DNA from: Camarhynchus parvulus
Taxonomy: Eukaryota; Chordata; Aves; Passeriformes; Thraupidae
Assembly: GCF_901933205.1 (NCBI RefSeq)
Contig: NC_044572.1
Coordinates: 19,926,501-19,990,500 of the forward strand
Reading direction: 5' to 3'
DNA: 64,000 nucleotides
Part shown: piece after piece, positions 44,001 through 62,948 of the stretch
Layout: the number at the start of each line of letters is the position of its first letter
Numbering within the stretch: the stretch's first letter is position 1
Made by a program: the position numbers and the translations under genes
Notes under the pieces: generated by a model
Database searches by the model: none
Told to the model about the DNA's origin: nothing
Seen by the model: the letters and a program-made list of their open reading frames with translations, nothing else

Positions 44001-47000
44001 AACACTAAGATGAAATCATGGGTAGTTCATACAAGTACCAGATTCCAGAACTATAGTAATGGAAACTCTTCACTTACAAACATATTCAAAAGTTGAATTG
44101 CTGTCTAGTTTGATGAAAACAAAAATACACGCATAGATGTGCATTAGAGGAAAAACATGTGAGCTTAAAAACTACCAAACCAAGACAGAACAGAATTTTA
44201 GCATGACAGCTACTTGTTTACAAGAGTAACTAGGAGAAGACAGATGCCACATTTAGGAGGAAGGACAATTACTGGGTAAATCATAGGCAGTGATTTCTTT
44301 GTGCTCTGTACTTACAGACTAACCCAAGTTTCTCCCTTTCACTGGTTGGTATTCAAACTCAGTTTAGGTTGTATTTATGAATATCTTCCCAGTCCACCAT
44401 GTTCTTGGCAAAACAAGAAGAAAATCCGTAACAAAGTTGAGAGAGCAGAAGAGTCTTTATTAATCACGTAGGAAGAGGGAGGGAAGATGGGGAAGTAGAC
44501 GAAGTAGGCATATGCAGGGGGAAAAAAGAAAAGACAGTATTAGACTACTCCTTGAAAGAATCCAAGGACTTCTTGGTTTCATCAACCATTTCTAGCACAC
44601 TGTTTAAAAAAATTGATATGTAATATGGTTTAAATGTGGTAGTTTAGTATTACAAAAACACAGGACAGTGAAGATTATCTTCTGGCAGATGTTAGAAGAA
44701 AGACATAATATGCTCTTTTCTTCCTTACTCATCCATATTTCTCTATGATAAAAGAGCCCAAAACTGAAGATTCAATTCTCCCAACATGCCTATTTCTCTA
44801 CTTTGCAAAAGATAAAAAAACTCTAAGTACTTTAATGGTGAGACTTCTAACATATTTGGAAGAAATGACTACTGAATGAGTACCAATAGCTTTCAAGCTG
44901 TGAAACAAAATGCTCATCTGGTTCCAAAGAGCAACAACCTTGGAGGCCTCAGAGTTGAAGGCAGAATGCAGACAGAAGTTTGCTAGAAAGAAGGCAGGAG
45001 GAATAGCATAATTCTGGAAGTCAAAGAAGTTTCAACACTAAGACTCATTCTGCACACTAACAGCTAACTTAGAGTCTTCTCTTAAGCACAAAAGAACTAT
45101 TAAAATACATTTTGTATCCCCAGACTTGATTACAAGGAAGTAGAGAAGCTGTCAATAACTTTCAGTAGTCAGAGGAACCAAAAACCATTTGGTTTTTCAC
45201 ATAATGGTCTCTCCTAACCCGACTGGGAACTGACGGAAAGGCTAAGTGAAATAAACTGTGGACTTACAGAAGTTCAATCATCTTGAATTAGAGCTTACCA
45301 TTACTTTTCTTAAAGCAACTTTTTAATAACTGTAGCAATTATTCAGAGCAACCTGTAAGATGCTGAATAATTACCATTCCAAAACTAAGTAAACCCCAGA
45401 TTTGTGAGCTTCTCAAAGAACTCTATACACCACATAAAAAAAATAAGGTCTGGATAACAGTCATTTATCTTTACCAGGGTTGCTGACATTCACTTCTATT
45501 TTTAACCCACAGTTTAATTAAGAGCTATCTTGGTAATATTGATGAAATGATAAGTCAAGCAAGTTTTACTCAGACATGCATTAACACAGGCACTAACTTA
45601 ATGGCTCCACCACCTATCCACACTACTACAGGCTGCTTACAAGAATGTGCCACTTGACTACTGAATCACAGCTTCAGCATTTTTGGAACTTCAGCAGGTC
45701 ATTTCTGGAGTCTGATTTTTTTAAAACTTCTGAAAGTAAGTTACCAACAAAAGTAAGTTCAACTGAACTTATGTAATTTAGCAACTAGACTTTCAACAGC
45801 TGCAGAGAATGATATTTTAAATAAAACAATTCTTGAGTAATGTTTTTTTCTCAATTAAAAAAAAAGGGAAAAAATTATCATGAAGCCATTATAAAGTCAC
45901 CTAGAAAAATGACAAAAGTCTATTTTAAAGCCAACTGTTTATTTTATGAGTAAAAGTATCTCTATTTCAGTTCACATCGTTCAATTACTACTTGATTATG
46001 AGACAATATATATTGAGAGCTGAAAGACTTAGACACACCTCATCCCCCATGCTCTACTTGATGGAACACAGGTGGAACTTTCAAATCTTTTCTTAGCTTC
46101 ACTTTTCCTTTTGCCAAGTGCTGCAGGTTATCACACAACTCGCACCAGCCATGAGAACTGATACCATGATCCTCACAGAGCAGACCCTATTTGCCTCTTT
46201 GGAATACTCCCTCTGTACAGCCAAAATCAGTGCGTTAGTTACTCTGCTAGTCTGCTCAACAAAGCAACTTCATAGGACAGCCTGTGAATTCTACAAGGAA
46301 CTATCAAGATTTGATGTAACTAGAAGAGCAACCAAAATCAACTCAGAAATTACTATGCTTTATTATTAGTAACGATATTACTTAGAGAACACAGCTGTGT
46401 TGTGGGAGAATAATTTCCCATTAGATCAAAAATTTATGTTTGAAGCAAATTTTCTAGAATGAAATTTCAGTTTTAGCCATGAAAAGAAACTCACTTTCTT
46501 TTCTGTGATTACACAAGAAGAGGAGACCAAAAAAAACCCCAAAAAAACCAACCCAAATCAAAGCAAAAACGAAACAAAAGACAAATCCAGCACTAAACCA
46601 GGATCAGGACACACCCTAAAGTCTCTTATTGGGATAAATGCCAAAGAGTAAATATTTCACGATATTATCTCATCCATTTCACTGTGAGACTAATATTTCA
46701 TTAACCATTTAAATATATGAATGTATTAGGTTTCAATGTGAGATTTTGATAGTGTAGAGGGCTACACAGTGTTTTCTGACGAACTCCTAGAAACTTCTCC
46801 AATGTGTATCCAGCCAATGCCAGCCAAGGCCACCAGCAACAGGTGGAATGCCTCTGGGATAACATATTTAAGATGAGAAAAAGTTATTGCACAGGAGAAA
46901 TTAAGGACAGAGAAAAGAGTAGTGAGAATATGTGAGAGAAACAACTCTGCTGACTCCAAGGTTGGTGCAGGTGCCAGGGATCCACCTGCAGCCCATGGAG

Positions 47001-49156
47001 GACCCCATGCTAGAGCAGGTAGATCCCAAAGGCAGCTGTGACCCACTGGACACTCAACTTGGAGCAGGCTCCTGGCAACAACCTGTGGAGAGGCCACTCT
47101 GGAACAGGTTTGCTGGCAGGTTGGTAACCTTGTGGGGGATCTACACTGGAATGGAAAGGACTGTGCCTCGTGAAATGGACTCATGCTGGAACAGTTAGTG
47201 AAGAACTGCAGACCTTGGGAAGAACACACATTGGAGAAGCCCACGGAGGACTGTCTCCCATCCCATGGGAGAGATGCCACACTGGAACAGGGGACGCAGT
47301 CCCCTCCATAAGGAAGACAGTGTCAGAGACAATATGTGATGAACTGACCACAGCCCACGTTCCCTGCTCCCTCCTGCAGGGAGGTGGCAGAGAACCAAAA
47401 ATAAAGCTAATCCTAGGAAAAAAAAAGAGGGAGGAGTGGGGAGCAGGTGTTCAAAAGATCTGGTTTTATTTCTCACTAACTTGTTTTGGTTCGATTGGTA
47501 ATGAATTCTAATAATTTCACAAATTGAGTCTGTTTTGCCCATGATGGGAACTGGAGCCTTTTGCTGTATTTTGTCTCCCCCTGTCCAGCCGAGGAGGGGA
47601 GTCATAGAGCTGCTTTGGGGGCATCTGGCATCCAGCCAGGGTCACTCACAATGAAGAATAACTTTTCTTCCAGGAAATAATATACAATAACCAAGGCAAT
47701 GTGTTTTCCTCAAGATAAATACTGACATCCTAATCTGCTATAGAGGCAAATACTAAATGACACCAGTTATCTGCTGATCACTTCCCTGCTTATAGATCTC
47801 TTTGGAGTCTTTGGAATACTTCATGAAAGAAAAGGAGATGAAGATTGCACTACTTGATGAAAATAAAAAAAGGTATTTAATATTTTTTTCTGGAGGATAG
47901 GGGAAACACTGGATCTTGCCAAATAGGTTTGACAGTTTGGGAAAAAAAGAAATTAGCAACAAATTCATAAGACTTCAGGAATTATGTGGTAGGATGGTGT
48001 ATGCATGCGAAAAATCAATGATCTGGGATTGGATCCCAATCCCATCCCATGAAAGACAGTTTGATACACAGATGTTAATGTGCACACACACTGAGACTCT
48101 GGTATGTACAGAATTAGACTGGGTTATGTGCAATCACAGGCAGAAAACTATTAAAGTACACCAGGTGGATCTGCCTCCAAAAACTTGCAACAGAGCACTG
48201 CACAAAAAAGGCTTATCTGCATTTCAGTAACTTTAAAGTGGAAATGAGGTACACATTTGGAAATCTGATGACAGAACAATTAATGAATTTACTGTTTATA
48301 TTTTTTTCCTTGAGGCCTTGAGCTTGGAGCAGGCAAAATGATGTTACTATTAACTAGTTAATTTTCTAATCAAAGCTGGCTAGGTAAACCAAAATCATTA
48401 AAACAAATAAATTAACAGATAAACCATAATTTTCTACTTTTATGATAAACATCCGAGGTAAAGGTGGTGGCAGACCCAAATTCTGAGCTCTGGATTAGAA
48501 CATGAGCTGTGATTGCAGGGCTGGATGAACTGGGCAAGAGAGCATGGAAAGCGATACCATCCCCTTACGACCTTTTTATTTTTGGCAGGAGAACTGATTT
48601 TCTTGGGTCACTAACTGTATTTAACCAATATCTTTGCCAAAACACAAACAGATCTTTACCTCGAAAGCCCCTACATGTTTGGCGTCCTTCTTTTCCTTCT
48701 AATTAAAGACTAAAACAACACGATTTTAATAACAGATCCCGACTTAAAAGGAGGATCGGCGAAGCCAAGAGGGACCGCCACGCACCAGCGCAGCCCCAGC
48801 AGCCCGGGCCGCCGCGGACGCCGGGCGCGCACCGCCCGAAGGGCTCCCGGGTGTTCAACGCGGCCGGGGAGGAGGGGAGAGGAGGGACCACCTCGGGAAC
48901 TCAAACAAAGCGACCCGGAGCATGAGGCGCCGCGGCACCAGCGCTCACGGCGCTGCACAAAGCAAAGCCCAACTTTCGGCCCGGCGGGCCTTCGGGGGAA
49001 GCCCGGCGAGCGGAGCCGGCCCCGAGCCCCCACGGCTGTCCGCGGCCCCCGCAGCCCCGCGGGCTCCACTCGCCGCCCGCCCCGCCGCCGCTGCGGGCCC
49101 GCGCGCCCACCTTGGCTACCGAAGAGGCTCCACAGCTTGGCGAAGATCAGGCCCAT
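34960..49156 (-). CDS. ARL5B: ARL5B, ADP-ribosylation factor-like GTPase 5B (complete, 6 coding exons)
   Basis: Arf-family small GTPase, known to act at the trans-Golgi network in endosome-to-Golgi traffic and as a lysosome-distribution factor. The coding sequence is the join of six minus-strand exons: 49156-49111, 41749-41689, 40549-40402, 38775-38692, 37056-36905 and 35008-34960. These sum to 540 nt, giving 179 residues plus TAG, the family's usual length. All introns are GT-AG and phases agree. Motifs by residue: Gly2 (N-myristoylation site in Arf proteins), P-loop GLDNAGKT at 23-30, switch I PTIG at 46-49, WDIGGQE at 65-71, NKQD at 125-128, SCCAL at 156-160. Compared with remembered human ARL5B I see Gly13-Ser14 for Cys-Asn, Ser100 for Ala and Ala140 for Lys. 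ARL5A is excluded by [10 protein letters not shown] at the N-terminus and SRIGVR at the C-terminus. It is divergently arranged with NSUN6 across a CpG island. Paralog choice and exon ends are near certain; the UTRs are not. Confidence 0.97.
36905..37056 (-). CDS. ARL5B: ARL5B coding exon 5
   Basis: 152 nt, residues 114-163 plus two bases of Gly164. It contains the base-specificity motif NKQD (125-128) and the G5-type SCCALTGE. The acceptor is CCCAG and the donor is GG|GTAAGT. Third codon positions are visibly richer in G and C than in exons 2-4. Confidence 0.97.
38692..38775 (-). CDS. ARL5B: ARL5B coding exon 4
   Basis: 84 nt, 28 whole codons (residues 86-113). It codes the core strand [10 protein letters not shown] and helix [18 protein letters not shown]. 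The acceptor is CCTAG and the donor is GAG|GTATGG, followed by a run of G on the minus strand. Confidence 0.97.
39935..39974. repeat. ATTCCTT microsatellite
   Basis: Five to six imperfect copies of a 7-8 bp ATTCCTT(T/C)-type unit, pyrimidine-rich on the plus strand. Located in ARL5B intron 3, between exons 3 and 4. Confidence 0.75.
40402..40549 (-). CDS. ARL5B: ARL5B coding exon 3
   Basis: 148 nt, ends in phase 0 after Glu85. It carries switch I (PTIG), the interswitch strands ([15 protein letters not shown]) and switch II WDIGGQE with the catalytic-position Gln70. The acceptor is TTTAG at 40554-40550 and the donor is GAG|GTATGA. Confidence 0.97.
41689..41749 (-). CDS. ARL5B: ARL5B coding exon 2
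   Basis: 61 nt, phase 1 in and phase 2 out. It codes [20 protein letters not shown] plus two bases of Phe36, so it holds the nucleotide-binding P-loop (G1) with Lys29 and Thr30. The acceptor is GCAG at 41753-41750 and the donor is TT|GTAAGT. Confidence 0.97.
42258..42680 (-). mobile_element. CR1 LINE 3' fragment with ORF2 tail
   Basis: Sense strand is minus. The 3' end carries remnants of the CATAGAAT-type octamer (ACAGAATGATAGAATGG on plus), then the typical CR1 3' UTR wording on the plus strand (GGTCATCTGGTTGAACC, CACAGTGAAAAAGTGTTTCC, TGATGTTCAG). Upstream, 42577-42672 still translates on minus to the CR1 reverse-transcriptase C-terminal stretch ([19 protein letters not shown]), then meets an early stop. 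A 5'-truncated, inactive copy in ARL5B intron 1, same strand as ARL5B. Confidence 0.88.
46722..47650 (+). mobile_element. Complete solo LTR, avian ERVL-like
   Basis: 929-bp element starting TGTATTAGG and ending CACTCACA, so termini are TGT...ACA. It is flanked on both sides by ATGAA (46717-46721 and 47651-47655), a 5-bp target-site duplication that fixes the boundaries and suits ERVL/ERV3-type integration. The sequence agrees with an avian LTR family I recognise by its 'CTGTTTTGCCC' and 'CATCCAGCCAGGGTCA' 3' part; the family name is not certain. No internal viral genes flank it, so it is a solo LTR. It sits in ARL5B intron 1, opposite to ARL5B. Confidence 0.88.
46985..47300 (+). repeat. Degenerate tandem repeat inside the solo LTR
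   Basis: About seven recurrences of a CTGGARCAG-like core (TAGAGCAGG, TTGGAGCAGG, CTGGAACAGG, CTGGAATGG, CTGGAACAG, TTGGAGAAG, CTGGAACAGG) spaced roughly 30-60 bp, several followed by a GACTG or AACTGCAGACC-like stretch. Short ORFs over this region on both strands are by-products of the repeats. Confidence 0.65.
49111..49156 (-). CDS. ARL5B: ARL5B coding exon 1
   Basis: Codes residues 1-15 ([15 protein letters not shown]) plus one base of Glu16. The ATG is at 49156 on the minus strand inside the CpG island, and the donor is AAG|GTGGGC with GT at 49110-49109. This start is chosen because Gly2 must follow Met for myristoylation and the N-terminal helix matches ARL5B. The exon is very GC-rich, unlike most of the downstream exons. 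Confidence 0.96.
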
Positions 49157-49368
49157 GCCTAGACTCGGCTTACCCGCCGAGCGCCCGGGGCACCCCGAGC
49201 TCACCCAGGCGGCAGCAGCGGCGCCGACTCTCCCGTCTCCCTCGCGGAGGCTCCGCAGCGGCCCCGGCAGCGCCGAGCGGGCGGGCGGACACGGGGGGGC
49301 GGGCACGCGGCGCGGCCCCGCCCCGCCAACGGCCGCACGGCCCCGCCCCCGTCGGCGCGGCCCGCGCG

Positions 49369-49391
49369 CGTCACTGCGGCGTCATGGCGGC
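49369..49391. promoter_or_regulatory. Paired TGACG half-sites and YY1-type ATGGCGGC element
   Basis: Two CGTCA motifs (minus-strand TGACG, CRE/ATF half-site) at 49369-49373 and 49380-49384 start 11 bp apart. The second overlaps ATGGCGGC at 49384-49391, the YY1 core often found just downstream of CpG-island start sites. The block lies 213-235 bp upstream of the ARL5B start codon, roughly where NSUN6 transcription should begin. Confidence 0.5.
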
Positions 49392-49801
49392 GGCGGCAGC
49401 AGCGTGTCTCAGGGAACAGGCGCGAGTTTTCCACCGGGGTTGGTGGAAAGCCGAGCGGTCTGCGGTCAGCACGCTCGGGGGGACGGAGCCGCCCCGCAAG
49501 AGACGAATGCTGCGAGGAGCGCTCGGCCCCCGCCGCGGTGGGGAGGCGCTGGCAGCGTGCCGTGGCCGGCCCCGTGTCGTGTGCTTTAGCCCGGCGGTGC
49601 TGTGGCCGGTCCACGGCCTCTGCCGTTGGGAAGGGTTGAGGGTTTTAGGGCAAGCAGTGCTCCCGTGTACAGTAAAACTTGTGGAAGCAGCGGATTCACT
49701 TTCAGGGCTGTGCTGCAGGTTTCTCTACTGAGCGTGGGTGCCCGGCCGGGTTTCCTCCCAAGAAGCACCTTGAGGAGGGTACAAAACCTGTTACACTCGG
49801 C

Positions 49802-49857
49802 AGAATTTCAGAAAATAAAAAAGCAACCAACCAAAACAAAAACACCAAAAAAAACCC
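49802..49857. repeat. A-rich simple sequence inside the CpG island
   Basis: Purely A/C/G-poor-in-T sequence of AAAACAAAAAC and CCAACCAAAAC type between two GC-rich blocks. It resembles the A-rich CCAACC tracts seen elsewhere in the window (9220-9255, 36484-36510, 46529-46585). Confidence 0.6.
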
Positions 49858-50035
49858 GCCTGATGTCAGCAACGTCTTGTCCGATAAGCTTGGGTGCCCT
49901 GCGGGCTCTGCTGCCGCTTCCCCATGCTGTGCCGAGGTGGGAGCACAGGGGCCGCCGTGGCGTGCCCGGCTCCCATGGTGACACCGCAGCGGCACTTCCT
50001 GCTGCGCCCGGAGGAGGCGGGCCCGGCGGCCCGGG

Positions 50036-50082
50036 CGGTGGGTGTGCGTCGGACGGTAGGTGTGCGTCGCGCGGTGGGTCCG
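50036..50082. repeat. 18-bp GC-rich tandem repeat
   Basis: Unit CGGTGGGTGTGCGTCGGA at 50036-50053, a second copy with 4 differences at 50054-50071, and a partial third. It lies in the NSUN6-side half of the CpG island, in the promoter or 5' leader. Confidence 0.7.
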
Positions 50083-52125
50083 GGGCCGCGCACTGCCGCC
50101 GGCGGGCTGAGCGCCCTCCGGTCCGGCCCGGCACCTGCGTGTTCCGCCCTTCTCCTTGCGGCCCGGGTCCGGCCCGGGCCTGTGTGTGCCTCGGGGTCCG
50201 GCGGGGCTGAGACGGCGGAGGCGGTGGCGCGTCCCGCTGGGGTGCGGCCGCCTGCCGGGTGCCTCTGGGCTGCGGCGCAGGGCCTGGGGGACTGCGATGG
50301 GCTGCGCGTCCCGCTCCTCCCCGCTCTCTGATGTTTTCAATAACGGGCGGGCGAGGGAATAAAGGAGGGAGCCCCATATTCCGCTCCCTGCCACAGTGAC
50401 TCCACTGTCGTTTTCCTCGTGTGGGAAATAGTGGGCAGGCAGGTGTGAAAATCTTGCTCGGCATCTCTGGTGCTGGCTGCATGTGACTGCTGGTAGCGTT
50501 CATGTGCCTATCTGGATCAAAGCCCTGGTCCGGCATCGCGTTCCCTGCTGCAGTTCCCCACAGAGGCACATAAAAATCAGTGAAAAAACAAGTAAAAAAT
50601 TTTTCTTCCAATGCCCGTCATACATTTTCTGGGACAAAGTGTACGGCATAGCAGGTCTGGAAAAAAAAAAAACCCCTCAGGTGCTACAAGCTTGCCTCCT
50701 GCTGAACGTTTGAAGTCTGACTCTTGTACTTGACAGGGCACTAGGCAGTCTCCCTCACCAGCCTGGCTCCCTGCTGTATCTGAACTGAAAAGCATCCGTC
50801 CTGTCCCTTCTCAGCTGTGTTCCCCAGCCTGCAAGATTGCCTTCATAATGTAAATATTGAACTCACCCACAGGGCTTATAAACACCACATTTCTACCAAT
50901 TTTCATATATCTGCTTAATTATTTTCAGGATTCCAATTCTTTAAAAAATTTCGAATGTGTGGGATTTTTTTAAAGGCTACTTTATTACGCTTCTGAAGGA
51001 AAGCCTCTTGAAATGTGGGCCATATGGGGATCTTTTTGTGGGGCTTTTTTGTGGTTGTTTTTTTTTTTTTTTCCTGTAATGTAGGCGTTCTAGGACAACA
51101 GGCACATGATATATCACTCTTTCTGAAACATTAAATCTGAGCTTCGGTGATTTCATTTGTATTGACTGCTAGGTTGTAGTACTGTTGTACCACTATTAGT
51201 TTTCATGGCAATAGCAGGGAAGGTTCTTGGCATTTTGTTAGACTGTAAAAAGAAGTTAATTCAATTACAGTTTCTTTCTTTCAATAGCTGCTAATGTTGC
51301 TGAATAAGGCTTTGAAATTCCTACCCATGAAACTTTGCCATTGTCTGGTCTCAAAAGTCTACATAAGGTCTCATTCTTTTATCATAAAGATTTAAATTAA
51401 ATCAGAAATATTAAAAATAAAAAAATATTCTTGAGGCGTTTTGTATGATAAAAGAGACAAATAATCTCTTATTCCAATAAAATTAATACCAAACATTCTG
51501 ATCTCTCTTCTCTGAGTATATTTAGTACAATGAAAATGTATTTCAATAGTCAAAATTCCTTATTATGAATAGAATAAACCTTAAGAGATGTTCTCTCTTT
51601 CCTTCCATTTAAGCTGTTGTAAGCAAATTTAAAATTTTAGGTAGTCGCATTTCAGACTGAAGTGTGTATACTTTTTCAAAATTTTTGAGGGGTGGGCAGA
51701 TACCATTGGGAAGATAACTGTATTTTATTACCTACAGAGAAAAATGGTAAAGAGTAAAATCTTTATCAGGACTGAGCTACAATAAGACTTTATAGCTGGA
51801 GTTTTCAAAAGGAGTTAAAGCTACATCTTGAAATTTCCTGTACCTTTTATTGATGTATTTTTTTCACCAGATAGCTTGAAGATTTATTTTAAGGATCAGT
51901 AGAATTTTTGTAATTGAGAGTAATGTTAGAGTCATATCCTGACCAATATTTGGAAATTTGAGTGCAATAAAATTGCATTGTTAAAATAGGAAGAATCAGA
52001 ATCAACAGCTTAGTTTGTGGCTACGTCTTATGCTAAATTTATAAACCTACAGAATATAAGAATCACAAAGAAGATTCTTTGCTTATTTCAGTTTCTTGAC
52101 AGCAGGTTTTAAAAACTAAAGGAAG

Positions 52126-61184
<9,059 letters not shown>

Positions 61185-62760
61185 TGACTGCTGTTCATTT
61201 GTATAGCTCTCTTCACTTAACTATTAGAATGCACAGATAATTTACAGCAGCAAACAATTGATATTTTGACATTTTACTTACCAATGTATTTTGCTACACA
61301 TCAGTTACTGAAATGGGCAACAGACAATCTTTATCAAGTATTCACCGTCAGCTTTAAAATCTTATTTGCCACAGATTGATAGCTGAAATAGATCTAATTT
61401 TGCTTTTTAAAATGTTATTGAATTATTTTTAATCATAGAATTTTTTACATGCAAAGCAGAGTTATGCAAGAATATGCTGGATTCATGAAACTGAGATGCA
61501 TAAAAATCAGGGGTTACGGCTGTGTGGCAAAGAAACACACAACTCTCTACAAAAACTTACTAAAAATTTCTAATCCTATTAGGATTTTTCTCAATAAAAA
61601 TTATCAATTCTGCATAGAGGTATGATTTTAGGCTGAATTTCTATTCTGAATTTGTCCTTCTATGGTAGAATGTCACAAAATCCAAAACTATCTAATGAGA
61701 AAGCAACAAAAATTAGAAGAAACAAAAAATATGTAGACAGAGACAAAGGAGAGGAGAATGTAATAAGAATGTAAATACAGGATAACAGCTTTGCATATGT
61801 GGAAATGTTATGTGCACAGTGAAATACAGAAATGCAGGTTACTCTTCTCGAGCAGATGGGAAAAGCATGTAAGATTTCCTCTGAAATTTTGTAAGACTTT
61901 ATTTTTTTTGTTGAAATAAGGTTATTAGAATACATCAGATTGTTTAGAAGTCTTGCAGTTACATTATGCAGTACTTTGACAGGTGCCTGTGCATAAATGT
62001 GAAGGCACAGCATGTAATGGTATGAATGTATTGAGAAAAGGCTTGTATTCAGCTCTGTGATGGTTTGTCTGTGGAAATGTTTTTTCCATCAGTATGGAAC
62101 AATGGGAAGGCATTAATAATGCATTAGACAGTCATTAGACATTATATATATTTAAAGCTTCCAGTAGAGAATTTCAGTGTGATAAATAAAGAAAGTCTGC
62201 AAATCATATATTTATGTCATGAATTCATTTACATCTATATTTTTTTCCATCTGTGTATCTAAATTTTGTGTAACTTTGCAGAACTGCTTTGATTGTGCTT
62301 GCCTGCAGCTGATGTGGTAAAGATGAAGAATACAGATTTTAAATATTTGTCTCACTTGATTTTAATTTTCTGAGTATATAATTTTAATTTAAGATATGGA
62401 AGATAAAGGTATGGAAAAAAACATTTATTTTTTAAGAATGGGGATTTTAAATTCCATTGACAGATTTTCCATTCTAATTTTTCACAGACAACATATTAAA
62501 CCATTAACATTTCAGAATATTTAAATCACTCTTACTTTTTTGTGATATAATTTTGACCTTACTATAATGTTTTTAAATTATATAACCAAGATGTAAGATT
62601 ACTCTGTAATGTTAAGCTCTTAAATAAGAATCAGGAATACTTAAAGCTTGAGAATTTATTATTATCTGCATCCTAGTCTAGACCACTGTTTTTTCAGATG
62701 TATTATAAGTAGTTGTTCTGGCAGTGGCTGGCATGGCCCAAATGGAGAAGAGTTGTCTTG

Positions 62761-62796
62761 CAGCTTGTTCTTTTCTCTGGAGAAAAGAACAGAGAA
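62761..62796. repeat. Inverted repeat at the 5' edge of the CR1 copy
   Basis: TGTTCTTTTCTC (62766-62777) and GAGAAAAGAACA (62780-62791) are perfect complements with a 2-nt spacer. CAGCTT and AAGCTG extend the stem across a small bulge. Confidence 0.75.
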
Positions 62797-62948
62797 GCTG
62801 TGAATAGCCCATCCCTGGAAGTGTTCAAGGCCAGCTTGGATGAGGCTCTGAGCAGCCTGGTCTAGTGGAAGGTGTCTCTGCCCATGGTAGGTGGGTTGAA
62901 CTAGATGGTCTTCAAGATCCCTTCCAACCCAAACCATTCTATGACTCT
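62785..62948 (+). mobile_element. CR1 LINE 3' end
   Basis: Sense orientation: CATCCCTGGAAGTGTTCAAG, GTGGGTTGAACTAGATGG, CCCTTCCAACCCAAACC, ending ATTCTATGACTCTAT, the CR1 terminal octamer repeat. 5' truncated. Lies in NSUN6 intron 7, same strand as the gene. Confidence 0.9.

Larger units (their letters stand above)
41750..49110 (-). other. ARL5B: ARL5B intron 1
   Basis: 7.4-kb first intron, GTGGGC donor in the CpG island and GCAG acceptor. It holds the CR1 fragment and the solo LTR; the rest is AT-rich single-copy-looking sequence with no additional coding exon seen. Confidence 0.9.
48755..50340. promoter_or_regulatory. CpG island / bidirectional ARL5B-NSUN6 promoter
   Basis: Sharp shift from AT-rich sequence to a CpG-dense block about 1.6 kb long, covering ARL5B coding exon 1 (minus) and the region where NSUN6's untranslated first exon must lie (plus). 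It has repeated GC boxes (CCCCGCCCC type around 49316-49350) and no clear TATA box, typical of broad housekeeping promoters. Human ARL5B and NSUN6 are also head to head. Exact start sites cannot be read. A short A-rich patch (49802-49857) splits the island into two parts. Confidence 0.85.

Noticed and set aside
46762..47605. Several overlapping ORFs of 88-172 codons on both strands
   Set aside because: All lie inside the solo LTR and arise from its repeats; LTRs do not encode proteins here.
48922..49731. 269-codon plus-strand ORF over the CpG island
   Set aside because: It is antisense to ARL5B exon 1, rich in Ala, Pro, Arg and Gly as expected from GC-rich sequence, and has no domain. Overlapping ORFs in the other frames look the same.
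49808..50611. 267-codon minus-strand ORF in the NSUN6-side CpG island
   Set aside because: Low-complexity Pro/Arg/Gly composition from GC content; no recognisable family, no credible splicing to ARL5B.
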